Of a stretch of DNA of 53,880 nt, positions 27,229-36,407 are shown piece after piece. The position numbers were made by a program, and so were the translations under genes. Origin of the DNA: Myxococcales bacterium (lineage in GTDB: Bacteria; Myxococcota_A; Bradymonadia; UBA7976; UBA1532); the NCBI GenBank assembly GCA_002731825.1, contig PCCS01000042.1, positions 1 to 53,880 on the forward strand, given 5' to 3'. The notes under the pieces were generated by a model that worked only from the letters and a program-made list of their open reading frames with translations, was not told the origin of the DNA and did no database searches. Position 1 is the stretch's first letter; each line of letters begins with the position of its first letter.

Positions 27229-29024
27229 TGCGTCAGTTGTGCTTTACCTTAATGGGTCTCCTAATTGGACTCGGATCCGTCTCTGCTCAGCGTCCACAAA
27301 CGCCGCCGAGTGGTTTCTCCATTCGAATTACACCCTCGGATGCAAAGCGAGGCTCATCGCTGCCCACATCCGTGAATCCGCGGGGTGAAAAGCAAGCCGA
27401 GGTTTCTAAAAAGAAACCGAAGGCGTCTGAGAAGAAAGTCGTCTCGCCCAAGAGTGAGCCAAAGCCGTTAAAGGTCACCAGTGGCGCTACGGCCAAAAAA
27501 GCAGCCACTGTTAAAAAAGAATCAAAAGCGAAGACGCGTAAATCAAAGCGCGCGAAGGCAGAGCGAAAAAAACGAAGAAAGCGCAAAAAGGCGAAAGCCC
27601 GAAAGAAAAAAGATAAGGGAGAAAAGGCGCGTTCAAGAGCTGCGAAGGCGTCGTCTTCAAAAAAAACAAAGCGAAGGAAACGAGGGTCAAATAAAAGATC
27701 TAAACGCAAAAAGCGTACATCAAATGATCGTACTCAGTCTTTTTCCGCTGTCACACAGACTCTGAAGGGTTCAGGCGCGAGCTTTGGTGAATCCTCTCCC
27801 TGGGGCCAGCTGGAAACGGTACCCGTGCGAATTGCAGCTCAGGTGCGCCAGTATGTGGATGGCGAAGATATTGACGTTAAATCTGTCATAGAATTTGAAG
27901 GCACAAGTGCTGTACCCACAGCCCGAACCGTCGCGGCCTTAGCAGCGTTTGCAGATTTTCTTAAGATGCGAACAAATATCTTACTTGTTCTCATCGAAGG
28001 TCATGGAGATCTCTTCGGCAATCGGTCGCAAGACCAACTCTTAAGTCGAGCACGGGCCAGCGCCGTTCGAGAATTTCTACTGAGTAAAGGTGTCGATTCA
28101 AACCGGCTCGTGGCGTTCGGTGTTGGAAATCAGTTTAAGCGCTTTACTCAGGAATCAAATGGGCGGTCCGGCCAGTCAAAACAGGTTCACATCAGCTATG
28201 TAAAGGGTGCGCCAAGCAAACGAGTTGCAGCCACTCGTTGGGATCAATTTGCTGTTGTAGACCTGACCGGAAAGGCGACCTACACGATTCGTGGCGAGGA
28301 TAAGCAACTCCAAGCCAAAGACCAATTTGATCCAAAGGGAACAGTGACGCTTGAGCCCAATAGCCAATTGACTCTACGCGCACCGGACGGCACTACGATT
28401 GGCATGCGGGGCGCATCTCGCTTCAGGCTCGATTCCGCTCGTTTCTCAAATGTGGATAAAATGATCCGAGCAACTCTCCACTATGGCGAGGTCGTTATAC
28501 GGAATGACCCATCCGGCTCTCGCCGCTCAAAGTTAACTCTGGCCCTTGGTAATGGCCAGACGCTGACCGCGGGCAACGCTGTGATCAGACTCGCGAAAAA
28601 TAACAAGCAAATTTGGCTAGCAATCGACCAGGGACATGTACAAATCCAAGTCGGAAAAGTCAGTGGGCTGACCCTAGGCGAAGGTCAATCCTACCTATCT
28701 CAGAATGATGCGACATCGGTCTGGCGACAACTTGAAGCTCCGGTAGTTTTGACTCGCACAACTGGCATTCCACCCAAGAGCAAAACATTGAAATGGGCGA
28801 GTAATCCTAACGCTGCGGCGTATCGGATGGAATTCGCCGTGAACAGCACATTTGCCACAACGGTCTTTAGTGCAATGACAACTGGAAATGAGTTTCAGTT
28901 AAGTGATGACGTTCCCACAGGAATGCTGTTTTGGCGCGTCGCGCCAGTCGACGAACGAGGGATTCCTGGTCAGTACTCAGGGGTCTACATGGTCGACAGA
29001 GAGCTTAAGCAACCCAAGGAATAA
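27225..29024 (+). CDS. OmpA-like, FecR-domain and FnIII-like periplasmic protein
   Basis: A 599-residue exported protein. A signal peptide (to about SVSA/QRP) is followed by an extremely Lys/Arg-rich linker (about 45-165). Next comes an OmpA-like domain (about 205-325) whose binding motif has drifted (LIEGHGDLFGN, and SKQVHI where NRRVEL is expected). A FecR-type domain follows (about 340-500: DLTGKATYTIRGEDKQL..MRGASRFRLD..GEVVIR), then a C-terminal fibronectin-III-like part (WRVAPVDERGIPGQYS). FecR domains are sensor or cell-surface modules; combined with OmpA this suggests a periplasmic envelope scaffold. The basic linker could lie along acidic polymers. Last gene of the operon, overlapping its predecessor by 4 bases (ATGA). 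Confidence 0.8.
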   Translation: MMRQLCFTLMGLLIGLGSVSAQRPQTPPSGFSIRITPSDAKRGSSLPTSVNPRGEKQAEVSKKKPKASEKKVVSPKSEPKPLKVTSGATAKKAATVKKESKAKTRKSKRAKAERKKRRKRKKAKARKKKDKGEKARSRAAKASSSKKTKRRKRGSNKRSKRKKRTSNDRTQSFSAVTQTLKGSGASFGESSPWGQLETVPVRIAAQVRQYVDGEDIDVKSVIEFEGTSAVPTARTVAALAAFADFLKMRTNILLVLIEGHGDLFGNRSQDQLLSRARASAVREFLLSKGVDSNRLVAFGVGNQFKRFTQESNGRSGQSKQVHISYVKGAPSKRVAATRWDQFAVVDLTGKATYTIRGEDKQLQAKDQFDPKGTVTLEPNSQLTLRAPDGTTIGMRGASRFRLDSARFSNVDKMIRATLHYGEVVIRNDPSGSRRSKLTLALGNGQTLTAGNAVIRLAKNNKQIWLAIDQGHVQIQVGKVSGLTLGEGQSYLSQNDATSVWRQLEAPVVLTRTTGIPPKSKTLKWASNPNAAAYRMEFAVNSTFATTVFSAMTTGNEFQLSDDVPTGMLFWRVAPVDERGIPGQYSGVYMVDRELKQPKE

Positions 29025-29030
29025 ATCGTT

Positions 29031-31097
29031 TTAAACCGGACTTGACTCATGCGCCTCAAGCGCTGCACCAGCTGTCTCCCATTCCGAATAGGCTTTCTCT
29101 AATCGTCGTTCCACGGTGGATGCGTGTTGCGCGACTGTGCGTACGATCTCGGCGTCATTATAATGGTCGGGCTGCGCTTGTGTGGCTCTCAACGACTCAA
29201 GTTCACTTTCTAGTTCCGTAACCAGTTTTTCAGCAGCCTCATAGGCTTTTTTCAGCCGACGACCATCCGCGGATTTACTTTGGCGACGCTCCGCATCACG
29301 GCGCTTATCTTCCTTCGTCTTGCGCTTGGGCAATCCGGATGTACCGGCCCAATTGATGGAGGCCTGTGCCGTATTTTCAGACTCAGGCTGCAACTTAGGT
29401 GTCTGCGTGCCGGCGCCGGCGAACGGCGAGACTGACGGTGCCCGTCTTTTCGACGTCGATGAACGCTCTGAATGGAGTGGGAGGGGCTCAGGGCGGTCCC
29501 CTTTTTCTATCCGTTCCAGATACGTACTGTAGCTTCCGAGGAATGGTGTAATTCGTCCCTTATCAATTTCCCAGACCTCAGTGCAAACAGCATCAAGAAA
29601 ATGGCGGTCATGGCTGATCACTACCATCGTGCCACCAAAGGACGAAAGGGCGTCTTCTAAGACGGCGCGACTGGCCATGTCCAAGTGATTTGTCGGCTCA
29701 TCCAAAAGCAAGAGATTGACGGGCGTGAGCAACATTTTCACGAGGGTCACACGGGCCTTCTCGCCCCCACTCAATACGTCGATTTGTTTTTCTACATCAT
29801 CGCCGCCAAACAGGAAGGCGCCAAGCATTGAACGCAGCTGCGTCAGACTCAAATCTTGCGTGTCATCACGAATTTCCTGAAGCACATTGTTCTTTGGATT
29901 GAGTGTCTCAAGTTGGTGCTGCGCAAAGTAGTACAGGCGCGCACCGAAGCCCAATTCTCGAGCGCCAGATGATGAAGCGACAACGCCAGCCAGCATCTTC
30001 AAGAGGGTTGACTTGCCCGCACCATTTGGGCCAACCAGCGCGATTTTCTGCTCGCGGAGCAATTGAAGGTCCAATCCGGTATAAACCTGTTTGTCACCGT
30101 AGGCTTTTGACACGTCCGACATCGACATCACAACCCGACCGCTCTTTGGGGGATCGGGTAATGTAAAATGGATGGTCCGACTGTCACTGTTGAGCTCGAC
30201 GCGTTCCATTTTTTCAAGTGCTTTGACCCGACTCTGAACTTGTTTCGCCTTGGTTGCTTTCGCACGAAATCGCTCGATAAAACGCTCCATATCGGCCGCA
30301 CGACGCTGGAGGTTCTTATGGCGCCTCTCGAGAAGCGCACGCTCCTCTTCTGCCTGGCGTAAATAGGCATCGAAATTACCGGTGTAGACCCGAATCCCGT
30401 AACTGGACAATTCAGCAATGTGCGAGGAGAGCTTATTTAGAAACCAACGATCATGACTAATGAAGACCAGGCTGCCACGATAGGCTTGCAAGAAGCTTTC
30501 AAGCCAGACCAAAGAATCTAAGTCCAGATGATTTGTCGGTTCATCAAGTAATAGGATATCGGGTCCCTGTAAGAGCAGCCGCGCAAGTACGACTCGCATC
30601 TGCCAGCCACCACTCAACTCGCCACAGTCCCGATCAAAATCTGAAACTGTAAAGCCCAATCCGGATAGCACCTCATCGACCCGACTGTCGATTCGAAAAC
30701 CACCATCACGCTCAAACTCGGCTTGAAGCGTCCCATACGTCTGCATGAGTTGCTCAAGTTCGTCAGCAGATGCTGTCACCATTGCTGCTTCCAGATCAGC
30801 TAACTCGGCTTCGACGCGTAGAAGCTCCGACAAGCCAGTTCGGACTTCCTCTCGTACGGTTCGACCGGAAAGCGTAGCAATGTCCTGTCGTAAATAACCA
30901 AACGTTCTATTCTTAGCGATTACAATCTCACCGGCATCCGGGAGTTCATCCCCGACGACAATTTTCATGAGAGTCGTCTTGCCTGCGCCGTTAGGACCGA
31001 TCAGGCCGACGCGCTGGCCGGGCTTTATATGCCAAGAGAGCTCGCTAAATATCTCTTGCGATCCAAATCTTTTTTCAATTCCCGTCAGGTGAATCAT
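29031..31097 (-). CDS. ABC-F family ATPase (ribosome-associated type)
   Basis: A 688-residue soluble protein with two ABC ATPase domains and no membrane segments, as in ABC-F translation factors (Uup/YheS/EttA group). Walker A motifs are GPNGAGKTT (residues 34-42) and GPNGAGKST in the second domain. The signature sequences are LSGGW and LSGGE, and each Walker B is followed by DEPTNHLD. A basic, helical inter-domain linker (ERRHKNLQRRAADMERFIERFRAK) corresponds to the P-site tRNA interaction motif. The C-terminal 140 residues are basic and coiled-coil. It ends 6 bases from the convergent OmpA-FecR gene. Subtype and antibiotic-resistance role cannot be told by eye. Confidence 0.92.
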   Translation of the reverse strand: MIHLTGIEKRFGSQEIFSELSWHIKPGQRVGLIGPNGAGKTTLMKIVVGDELPDAGEIVIAKNRTFGYLRQDIATLSGRTVREEVRTGLSELLRVEAELADLEAAMVTASADELEQLMQTYGTLQAEFERDGGFRIDSRVDEVLSGLGFTVSDFDRDCGELSGGWQMRVVLARLLLQGPDILLLDEPTNHLDLDSLVWLESFLQAYRGSLVFISHDRWFLNKLSSHIAELSSYGIRVYTGNFDAYLRQAEEERALLERRHKNLQRRAADMERFIERFRAKATKAKQVQSRVKALEKMERVELNSDSRTIHFTLPDPPKSGRVVMSMSDVSKAYGDKQVYTGLDLQLLREQKIALVGPNGAGKSTLLKMLAGVVASSSGARELGFGARLYYFAQHQLETLNPKNNVLQEIRDDTQDLSLTQLRSMLGAFLFGGDDVEKQIDVLSGGEKARVTLVKMLLTPVNLLLLDEPTNHLDMASRAVLEDALSSFGGTMVVISHDRHFLDAVCTEVWEIDKGRITPFLGSYSTYLERIEKGDRPEPLPLHSERSSTSKRRAPSVSPFAGAGTQTPKLQPESENTAQASINWAGTSGLPKRKTKEDKRRDAERRQSKSADGRRLKKAYEAAEKLVTELESELESLRATQAQPDHYNDAEIVRTVAQHASTVERRLEKAYSEWETAGAALEAHESSPV

Positions 31098-31133
31098 TGA
31101 GCGTACAGACGATTGCTTATAGTCTGGTTCAGA

Positions 31134-33101
31134 CTAGCGTTTTTTAGACAATGCGATGGCTGCCCGCGCAGCCTGAACCCGCGCCAATGGCGCCTTTTCA
31201 TTTAGACCGTCAAGCACAGTCTCCAAAAGCCCCTTCGATGCGTATTGTCGCAACGCATTGTACCCTTCAGCTCGAACCATACCAAACCGATGCTGTATCG
31301 CAGCTCGATAGGTTGAGATGGACTTGGACCCTCGAATCGAAGCCAGGGCAGATATGCTTGCCTTGACCGTTGCTTCATCATCGCTGGTCTCAAAAACAGT
31401 GAGTAAGCGAGTTGCTGCTTGGTTTCCGCGTACTTTGAGTTCTTCAACAGCCGCAGCCCGTTGCTCTTTTCGCCCTCGAGTCGCAAGGTGCATCAAGATG
31501 TCAAGCGGCAGCGACGCATTCTTACTAAGGATTTTGAGTTGTTCTGGCGTAAGCCAATTCACAGCGCTTCTTGAAAATTCACCAATGTAGTCTTTGGGCG
31601 ATGTTTTCAGCAACGCCTTCCAGACGGTGAAACGCAGCTCCAAGTCTCGATCGTTTCGCAGAAGGCGAAGTAGCACGATAGCTCGGTCACCACCCACGTC
31701 AGCAATAGCTTTTGCCGCGCGTTTCTTAAGCTCAAGCTTGGGGCTCTGAATCAACAATTGGAGATAATTAATAATCTCAGGTGTTCCGATGCGAGACAAG
31801 CCATCAACAAAAGCCAGTTTCGCATCGATATCGGGTTCTCTCCGCAAGAGTTGACCGATTAATTTCTCATCTCCTCTGCGGGCCAATAAACCAATGCCAA
31901 GCGCTGCAGCACGCCTAATTTCAGGCCGGCCCTCGCGCATTGCAGCGATGAATGACGCCTGACTTTTGCGGTGGCCCAAACGTCCGAGTGTCGCCATTGC
32001 AGCGATTCTGACTTTTGTCAGCTCACTTCGCGCGCTTTCGATCAAGAGCTTATAGACTTCAGGTTCGTTATTTGATTTGGCCCATTCCTCTAACCAGGCA
32101 AAAGCCGCATCAACCTCGGCCTGCTCATCAATGCTCATCAAAAGAGCCTTAAATTTAAGCTTAAATTTTTGAGATAATGTCCGAGTGAGAAGCGTCGTAT
32201 CGCGTACTTTGCGCATCCCCTTCCAAGCCATCAAACGTTCACCTGGCTTGGGAGTGTATCTGGGATTGAAGGTTCCGAGCAGGGACTCCTTGACCAAAGT
32301 TGCATGTCCCCGAACGCCGAGGATATAGGCGAGTGGAAGTTCTTTATCGAACGTCCCTCTATTTTTTCTGTGGGCTGCTTTGAGTTTACTCTCAAATTTC
32401 TTTGTCCCTCGCCCCAAATTCACTTCAGCTAAGTAATCGCGTGCCAAACCACCGAGTTTTGTCTTTTGATAAATTTTACCCATGGCCCATTTCAAAGCGG
32501 CTGGATGCCGAAATGTTTCAAAGGCTTTTAATGCTTGCTGATGTTCTGGCTCACTTTCTTTCTCCGTCAGGCCTGACTGAATGACTTTCCATGCAGCGTC
32601 CCCCCCGCTTGCGAGCAAGTTTCTTCGCGCCGCCTGCCTCGCATCTTTCGAACCGACCTTGGACGCAGACTTCATCCACTTTGCCCGGTCTGTTGATTTG
32701 ATCCCCTTCTCGAGAAGACTGCGAGCTCTCAATCGATCATCTTCGCCGGCCGACTCAAGAAGCGCCTTCAATACTTTTTGTGCGGCCTTTTTTATCTTCT
32801 TTGTCCGACTTCGAAGCCCAGCCAGAACGGCTGCATCGCGAATATCAGCATCGCGCTCCGCCATCCCCTTCATAATCGCACGGTCGACATCTTTTCCTGA
32901 TAGTTCCATCCGCGCGATGAACACATTCATTCGAACCTCAGAGTCCGCGCTCTCACCGAGTTCTTCCAGCGCTAAACGAATGGTTTCCTTGGTCGTTTGA
33001 ACCGCTGCTTTGTCGCCCCGTTTTTTCTTAGCAACCGCTGGAGTCGAAGGTAAGGCGAAAAGACTAATCAGTAGAAGAGATTGGGTACGAATGGACAGCA
33101 T
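31134..33101 (-). CDS. Exported HEAT-repeat protein
   Basis: A 655-residue protein with a signal peptide (MLSIRTQSLLLISLFALPSTPAVA, cleavage before KKKRG) and a body of alpha-helical pairs. The repeated phrasing (VRIAAMATLGRLGHRKSQASFIAAMREG, IRRAAALGIGLLARRGDEKLIGQLL, LKKRAAKAIADVGGDRAIVLLRLLR, VRAEGYNALRQYASKGLLETVL) is HEAT/PBS-lyase-like. It is probably a periplasmic scaffold. It has few cysteines and no catalytic motif. It is one of three HEAT proteins in the window. The start is preceded by GGAG in the leader. No partner is indicated by tight gene coupling. Confidence 0.8.
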   Translation of the reverse strand: MLSIRTQSLLLISLFALPSTPAVAKKKRGDKAAVQTTKETIRLALEELGESADSEVRMNVFIARMELSGKDVDRAIMKGMAERDADIRDAAVLAGLRSRTKKIKKAAQKVLKALLESAGEDDRLRARSLLEKGIKSTDRAKWMKSASKVGSKDARQAARRNLLASGGDAAWKVIQSGLTEKESEPEHQQALKAFETFRHPAALKWAMGKIYQKTKLGGLARDYLAEVNLGRGTKKFESKLKAAHRKNRGTFDKELPLAYILGVRGHATLVKESLLGTFNPRYTPKPGERLMAWKGMRKVRDTTLLTRTLSQKFKLKFKALLMSIDEQAEVDAAFAWLEEWAKSNNEPEVYKLLIESARSELTKVRIAAMATLGRLGHRKSQASFIAAMREGRPEIRRAAALGIGLLARRGDEKLIGQLLRREPDIDAKLAFVDGLSRIGTPEIINYLQLLIQSPKLELKKRAAKAIADVGGDRAIVLLRLLRNDRDLELRFTVWKALLKTSPKDYIGEFSRSAVNWLTPEQLKILSKNASLPLDILMHLATRGRKEQRAAAVEELKVRGNQAATRLLTVFETSDDEATVKASISALASIRGSKSISTYRAAIQHRFGMVRAEGYNALRQYASKGLLETVLDGLNEKAPLARVQAARAAIALSKKR

Positions 33102-33380
33102 TTTATTGATCTCCTTGAGGAACTGATGGACGCATCCGGCGACTTACGATTGAGGGAGGCCGCATCACCGGTTCCCGCAGTCTTGGACTGTTATTCTCCA
33201 GTAGCCGGATAGCATAGGGGCCATGAGGCGGCAACTGAGAAACATGGATAGGTCAGTTTGGTCAGTACGCGAAAGTGGCATATTTGCTTAGAGACAAGCA
33301 TTGCTCGGTCCACGCGAAGAGCAATGCCGGGCGTTCTATCCAGTCTTCGATGGATGGTCAGAGCGCGGGGGACGCTCGGC
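33102..33380. other. Noncoding gap with a 9-bp inverted repeat
   Basis: These 279 bases between the DUF3108 gene and the HEAT gene (both minus strand) hold no convincing gene. A perfect inverted repeat GCATTGCTC (33298-33306) / GAGCAATGC (33319-33327) with a 12-base loop is the clearest structure. A smaller one, GAGCG/CGCTC (33361-33365, 33373-33377), stands directly after the DUF3108 stop. Neither has a downstream T-run on the transcribed strand, so intrinsic termination is doubtful. Confidence 0.4.
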
Positions 33381-34385
33381 CTATTGACTCAAACCCAATG
33401 TCGCTGGGCCAGATGCACCGTCGACCGGCCCCTTTTCAACATATCGACGAATGAGCACGGCTTCAGCATTTCCGAGTTTCGTCGGCGCAATCATTTTAAC
33501 CGGTGTCCGCCACCGGTCGTTCGCGATCCAAATCGTACCTTTGCGAATTGGGTTGTTGAGCACACCACGCTTAATGAATCCACCACTAACGCGAGTTGTA
33601 ATTTCAATCTTGAGGGTTTCGAAGACACCCGCATCCGTCGTTACAGTTTCAAACCCAACGACTTTGCAATCGATGAGACGTTCCTTTCGCCCATCCCAAA
33701 TGTATCGCTGGAACTGATCACCGGGCTTTAAGTCCATTCGGCGCACCGCGTAAACTGATCCCAGAGGCTCGTGAATATCAGTCGCTGGGGTAAAGTTCCG
33801 CTTCTGACGCTTGCCGTTCTTGAGCTTGAGCGAGTGAAGAAGGCGGGTCTTGTGGTCAAACTTGGTGTGATAGTCGATCGCTTTCCCGTTCTCCCGTACG
33901 AAGAAATCCGTTTTAACGGGGAGTAAACTCTGAGAATCAGCAAGGACAACGAGGCGATTTTCAACCGGATAAAACTTATTGAGAAACTCACTGCTGCGCA
34001 TAAAGCCAACGAAGGGTGTTTGCATACGACCATTCACTTCAGTCTGATCGCCTACAGCAAGAATTACGTTGCCCGCATGAGAGCCGAACATCTGAATTTT
34101 AAAGACCAGCCGCTCTCCTGATTCGTATGGCGCAGGTCCTATCTTGGGTAGAATGCCTTTTAATTTCTTGGGCCTCCGCGTGGGCCACTTTTGTCGTTTA
34201 GAGACGCGCTTCACTCGATATTTTCTGACGAGAGATGACTTTTTGAGCCCTTTCTTCATTTTAATGGGCGCTGATTTTACGCGTTTGACGGGTGAAACTG
34301 GCGTCTTCGCGTTGACCGTGCTGAACAGACAAAGGGTACAACTGACGACAAGGGCGCAACCTGAAAAGAATAACTTGGCTCTCAT
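33381..34385 (-). CDS. DUF3108 domain exported protein
   Basis: A 334-residue exported protein. A signal peptide (to about STVNA/KTP) is followed by a highly basic 60-residue segment and a DUF3108-type domain from about residue 85. Typical phrases are YESGERLVFKIQMFGSHAGNVILAV, TPFVGFMRSSEFLNKFYPVENRL, DFFVRENGKAIDYHTKFDHKTR, and near the end KGTIWIANDRWRTPVKMIAPTKLGNAEAVL. DUF3108 proteins are periplasmic or outer-membrane-associated beta proteins of unsettled function. The basic linker resembles that of the OmpA-FecR protein at 27225, suggesting the same compartment. Confidence 0.83.
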   Translation of the reverse strand: MRAKLFFSGCALVVSCTLCLFSTVNAKTPVSPVKRVKSAPIKMKKGLKKSSLVRKYRVKRVSKRQKWPTRRPKKLKGILPKIGPAPYESGERLVFKIQMFGSHAGNVILAVGDQTEVNGRMQTPFVGFMRSSEFLNKFYPVENRLVVLADSQSLLPVKTDFFVRENGKAIDYHTKFDHKTRLLHSLKLKNGKRQKRNFTPATDIHEPLGSVYAVRRMDLKPGDQFQRYIWDGRKERLIDCKVVGFETVTTDAGVFETLKIEITTRVSGGFIKRGVLNNPIRKGTIWIANDRWRTPVKMIAPTKLGNAEAVLIRRYVEKGPVDGASGPATLGLSQ

Positions 34386-34450
34386 TTTTTTACCTCTGTT
34401 AAAACTCTACTTGGCGCCCCTGACGGCATGAGTGCCCAATCTATTCAGAT

Positions 34451-35722
34451 TTATGCTGCAATCTCTTTTTTTAGGAAATCGACAAACGATTCGACTGAAC
34501 CATCGGAGGCCAGTTCGCCATTGCGAACAGCTTGTTCGCACAAACGGCGCAATTCACCGACGCGAGGCCCAGGTGCTATGCCGAGCTGCTCAATTATGAT
34601 CTTGCCTAGCCCCGATGGAACCAGGACCTTCTTTGACGACAACGAATCAAGTTCGTTTTCGACTCTGGTCGTCAACTCTCGAAGCCTAAACAAGGTCTTC
34701 CTGCGGGTTTCGGTTCGTTTTGTCGTAATATCTGCCTTTGCCAGTTGTAACAACTCCGGAAGCGCCGGCTTGAGTTGGGTTGCAAAGCGTCTGATGGCGG
34801 AATCAGACCAGCTTGGGTCATACATAGCTGGTCTCAAATGGTACAAGATAAGCAGTCTAATTTTCTCGGCCATTATTTGTGGAAAGTTTAAGCGAGCCGA
34901 GATCCCGTCGAAGATATAGGCCCCGACAGCGTCATGACGCAAAAACTGGACCTTACCGCTCGGCGTAAACGACCGCGTTTGAAATTTACCAACGTCATGA
35001 AGCAGAGCCGCCCACCGGAGCACAGGTGTCGGCTTCGCTTGCTGGACGACTTGCCGTGTGTGATTCCAAACATCTTTATGATGCGCTTTACTCGACAGAT
35101 GGAAATCGACAAGAGTGTCGACCTCAGGCAGTAAAAACGCGAGTAAACGAGTGTTTTGAAGGTAACCTAAAGCCTGATAGACACCCCGACCGATCAGGAG
35201 CTGTGTGAGCCAATGCCTAATTTCGGTTCGAGGCGCATCGTAGACTCGGTGTACGTTTTCTCTGATCTCCGTCAACGTCTGAGCAGAGAGTTCAGCCTTA
35301 ATCTCACTGGCTAAGGCGATGGTTTGCAGACCCGTCAGCGGCCCTTTCTCAATTTTGTTGGTATCTGCAGACAAAACCAGCGAACTGAGCTGAGTCCGAC
35401 CGTTAAGTGGATCTAGAACGCTTTGGTCCGGTAACACGCCTATTGCGTCGATTGCGACAGTTCGGTTACTCAAATGCGACTCAATATCACCCTCAGTCCA
35501 TTCCACGAGCCAGTCGTCGGCGATAAACGTGTTTGGCCTATCACCGCGAAACTCGGTATCGACTCCAGATTTATGCAGTGCATCGACGCTTGCCTGCACA
35601 AGCAGTTCAGGACGCGAATGCAGCGGTGTATTGATGAGTCTGTGCCGGGCAGAATTGCCGATAAGCGCATAGTGGTACGCCTGACACCACCCGGGTAGTT
35701 TTGGTAAGATCGCCGATTTCAT
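34451..35722 (-). CDS. HD-domain protein with degenerate CCA-transferase head
   Basis: A 423-residue relative of class-II tRNA nucleotidyltransferases/poly(A) polymerases. The head and neck layout is recognisable: ALIGNSARHRL where LVGGAVRDLL is usual, NRTVAIDAIGV where RRDFTINAMA is usual, then LDPLNGRTQL for DPFGG..DL. The glycine pair, VRD arginine-aspartate and catalytic DxD are missing, so CCA addition is unlikely. The following HD domain looks intact: HHKDVWNHTRQVV, ALLHDVGK, RHDAVGA and ILYH carry the metal-binding histidines and aspartates. It may be a phosphohydrolase with a dead nucleotidyltransferase domain used for RNA or nucleotide binding. The true CCA enzyme must be elsewhere. 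Confidence 0.72.
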   Translation of the reverse strand: MKSAILPKLPGWCQAYHYALIGNSARHRLINTPLHSRPELLVQASVDALHKSGVDTEFRGDRPNTFIADDWLVEWTEGDIESHLSNRTVAIDAIGVLPDQSVLDPLNGRTQLSSLVLSADTNKIEKGPLTGLQTIALASEIKAELSAQTLTEIRENVHRVYDAPRTEIRHWLTQLLIGRGVYQALGYLQNTRLLAFLLPEVDTLVDFHLSSKAHHKDVWNHTRQVVQQAKPTPVLRWAALLHDVGKFQTRSFTPSGKVQFLRHDAVGAYIFDGISARLNFPQIMAEKIRLLILYHLRPAMYDPSWSDSAIRRFATQLKPALPELLQLAKADITTKRTETRRKTLFRLRELTTRVENELDSLSSKKVLVPSGLGKIIIEQLGIAPGPRVGELRRLCEQAVRNGELASDGSVESFVDFLKKEIAA

Positions 35723-35841
35723 AGGGATAAACTACCGAATTTTAGGCGAACGGACAATCAATTGCTGGGGTTCGTAAAAGATAACAGGTGGGGCGACCGA
35801 CCCGACGCCAGGCCGATCATTTTCACATCTGTCAAAAAGAG

Positions 35842-36174
35842 CTAGGACGCAGCCTGGTCAATGAATGCGTTAAAGCGACAACGCTCACGAGGACTCATGT
35901 ATTTGAAGCGATAACCACGTAGGCGTGCGCCCGAGTCATCTTCGCGTTCGTAGCGCAATTCTCCGAGCGCTCGAATCGGCTGTTCTCCACTGTGCGGTAA
36001 TGAGAAAGACAGCCATACATGCCGTGGCTTACCCCAACCAAACCCAGGCGTGCCGAGAAGCTGTATTCCGCCCCTGCTGACGTCATGGCTCAGGCACAGG
36101 CAGCTCTCTGATTCGCCCAAAATATGTTCGACATCGAACTGGACATTTGTGCGTGTAGATTTACGTTTTTCCAT
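35842..36174 (-). CDS. PilZ-domain c-di-GMP receptor
   Basis: This 110-residue protein is essentially one PilZ domain. The RxxxR motif lies in KRKSTRTNV (residues 4-8) and the DxSxxG motif in SHDVSRGGIQLLG; both bind c-di-GMP in the family. The start at ATG 36174 has AGGAG ten bases upstream. ATG at 36201 is an alternative, while the longer open frame back to 36345 lies upstream of the promoter-like sequence and is implausible. Divergent from the HEAT/CxxxxxCW lipoprotein gene. Confidence 0.82.
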   Translation of the reverse strand: MEKRKSTRTNVQFDVEHILGESESCLCLSHDVSRGGIQLLGTPGFGWGKPRHVWLSFSLPHSGEQPIRALGELRYEREDDSGARLRGYRFKYMSPRERCRFNAFIDQAAS

Positions 36175-36221
36175 AGCTCGTCTGCTCCTGATGTCGGTCA
36201 TTATCCGGTATATACTTACAT

Positions 36222-36250
36222 ATACTACATTAACTGACACGGTATTGCAA
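36222..36250 (-). promoter_or_regulatory. Probable sigma-70 promoter of the PilZ gene
   Basis: On the minus strand TTGCAA (36245-36250, 4 of 6) is followed by 17 bases and TAGTAT (36222-36227, 4 of 6). A start near 36215 would precede both candidate ATGs (36201 and 36174). The region is AT-rich and repeats TATACT at 36211 and 36221. Confidence 0.45.
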
Positions 36251-36407
36251 GTCTTCACAATCGACAAACTGACCCTAACAAAAGCACAAAGTGCAACTGG
36301 GTTCCCTTGATCCACTGGCTTGAACGGTGTATCTTCACCAACCAAAGCTTGGATTAACCATAGATTCCAGGCATTTAGAGAACTTAGACGCCAAAGGGAA
36401 CACCATT

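Noticed and set aside
27287..27709. A 140-codon minus-strand frame opposite the Lys/Arg-rich linker
   Set aside because: It is the Phe/Leu-rich mirror of the AAA/AAG-rich coding strand of the OmpA-FecR gene, which has a signal peptide and recognisable domains.
33275..33290. TGGCATATTTGCT as a sigma-54 promoter
   Set aside because: The GG-GC spacing is three bases too short for a -24/-12 element and no gene starts downstream on that strand.
34428..34919. A 163-codon plus-strand frame overlapping the HD-domain gene
   Set aside because: Antisense to a gene with clear HD-domain motifs; no ribosome binding site and no recognisable product.
36175..36345. PilZ protein starting at the far upstream ATG 36345
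   Set aside because: The added 57 residues look nothing like PilZ and cover the promoter-like TTGCAA/TAGTAT; nearer ATGs have better signals.
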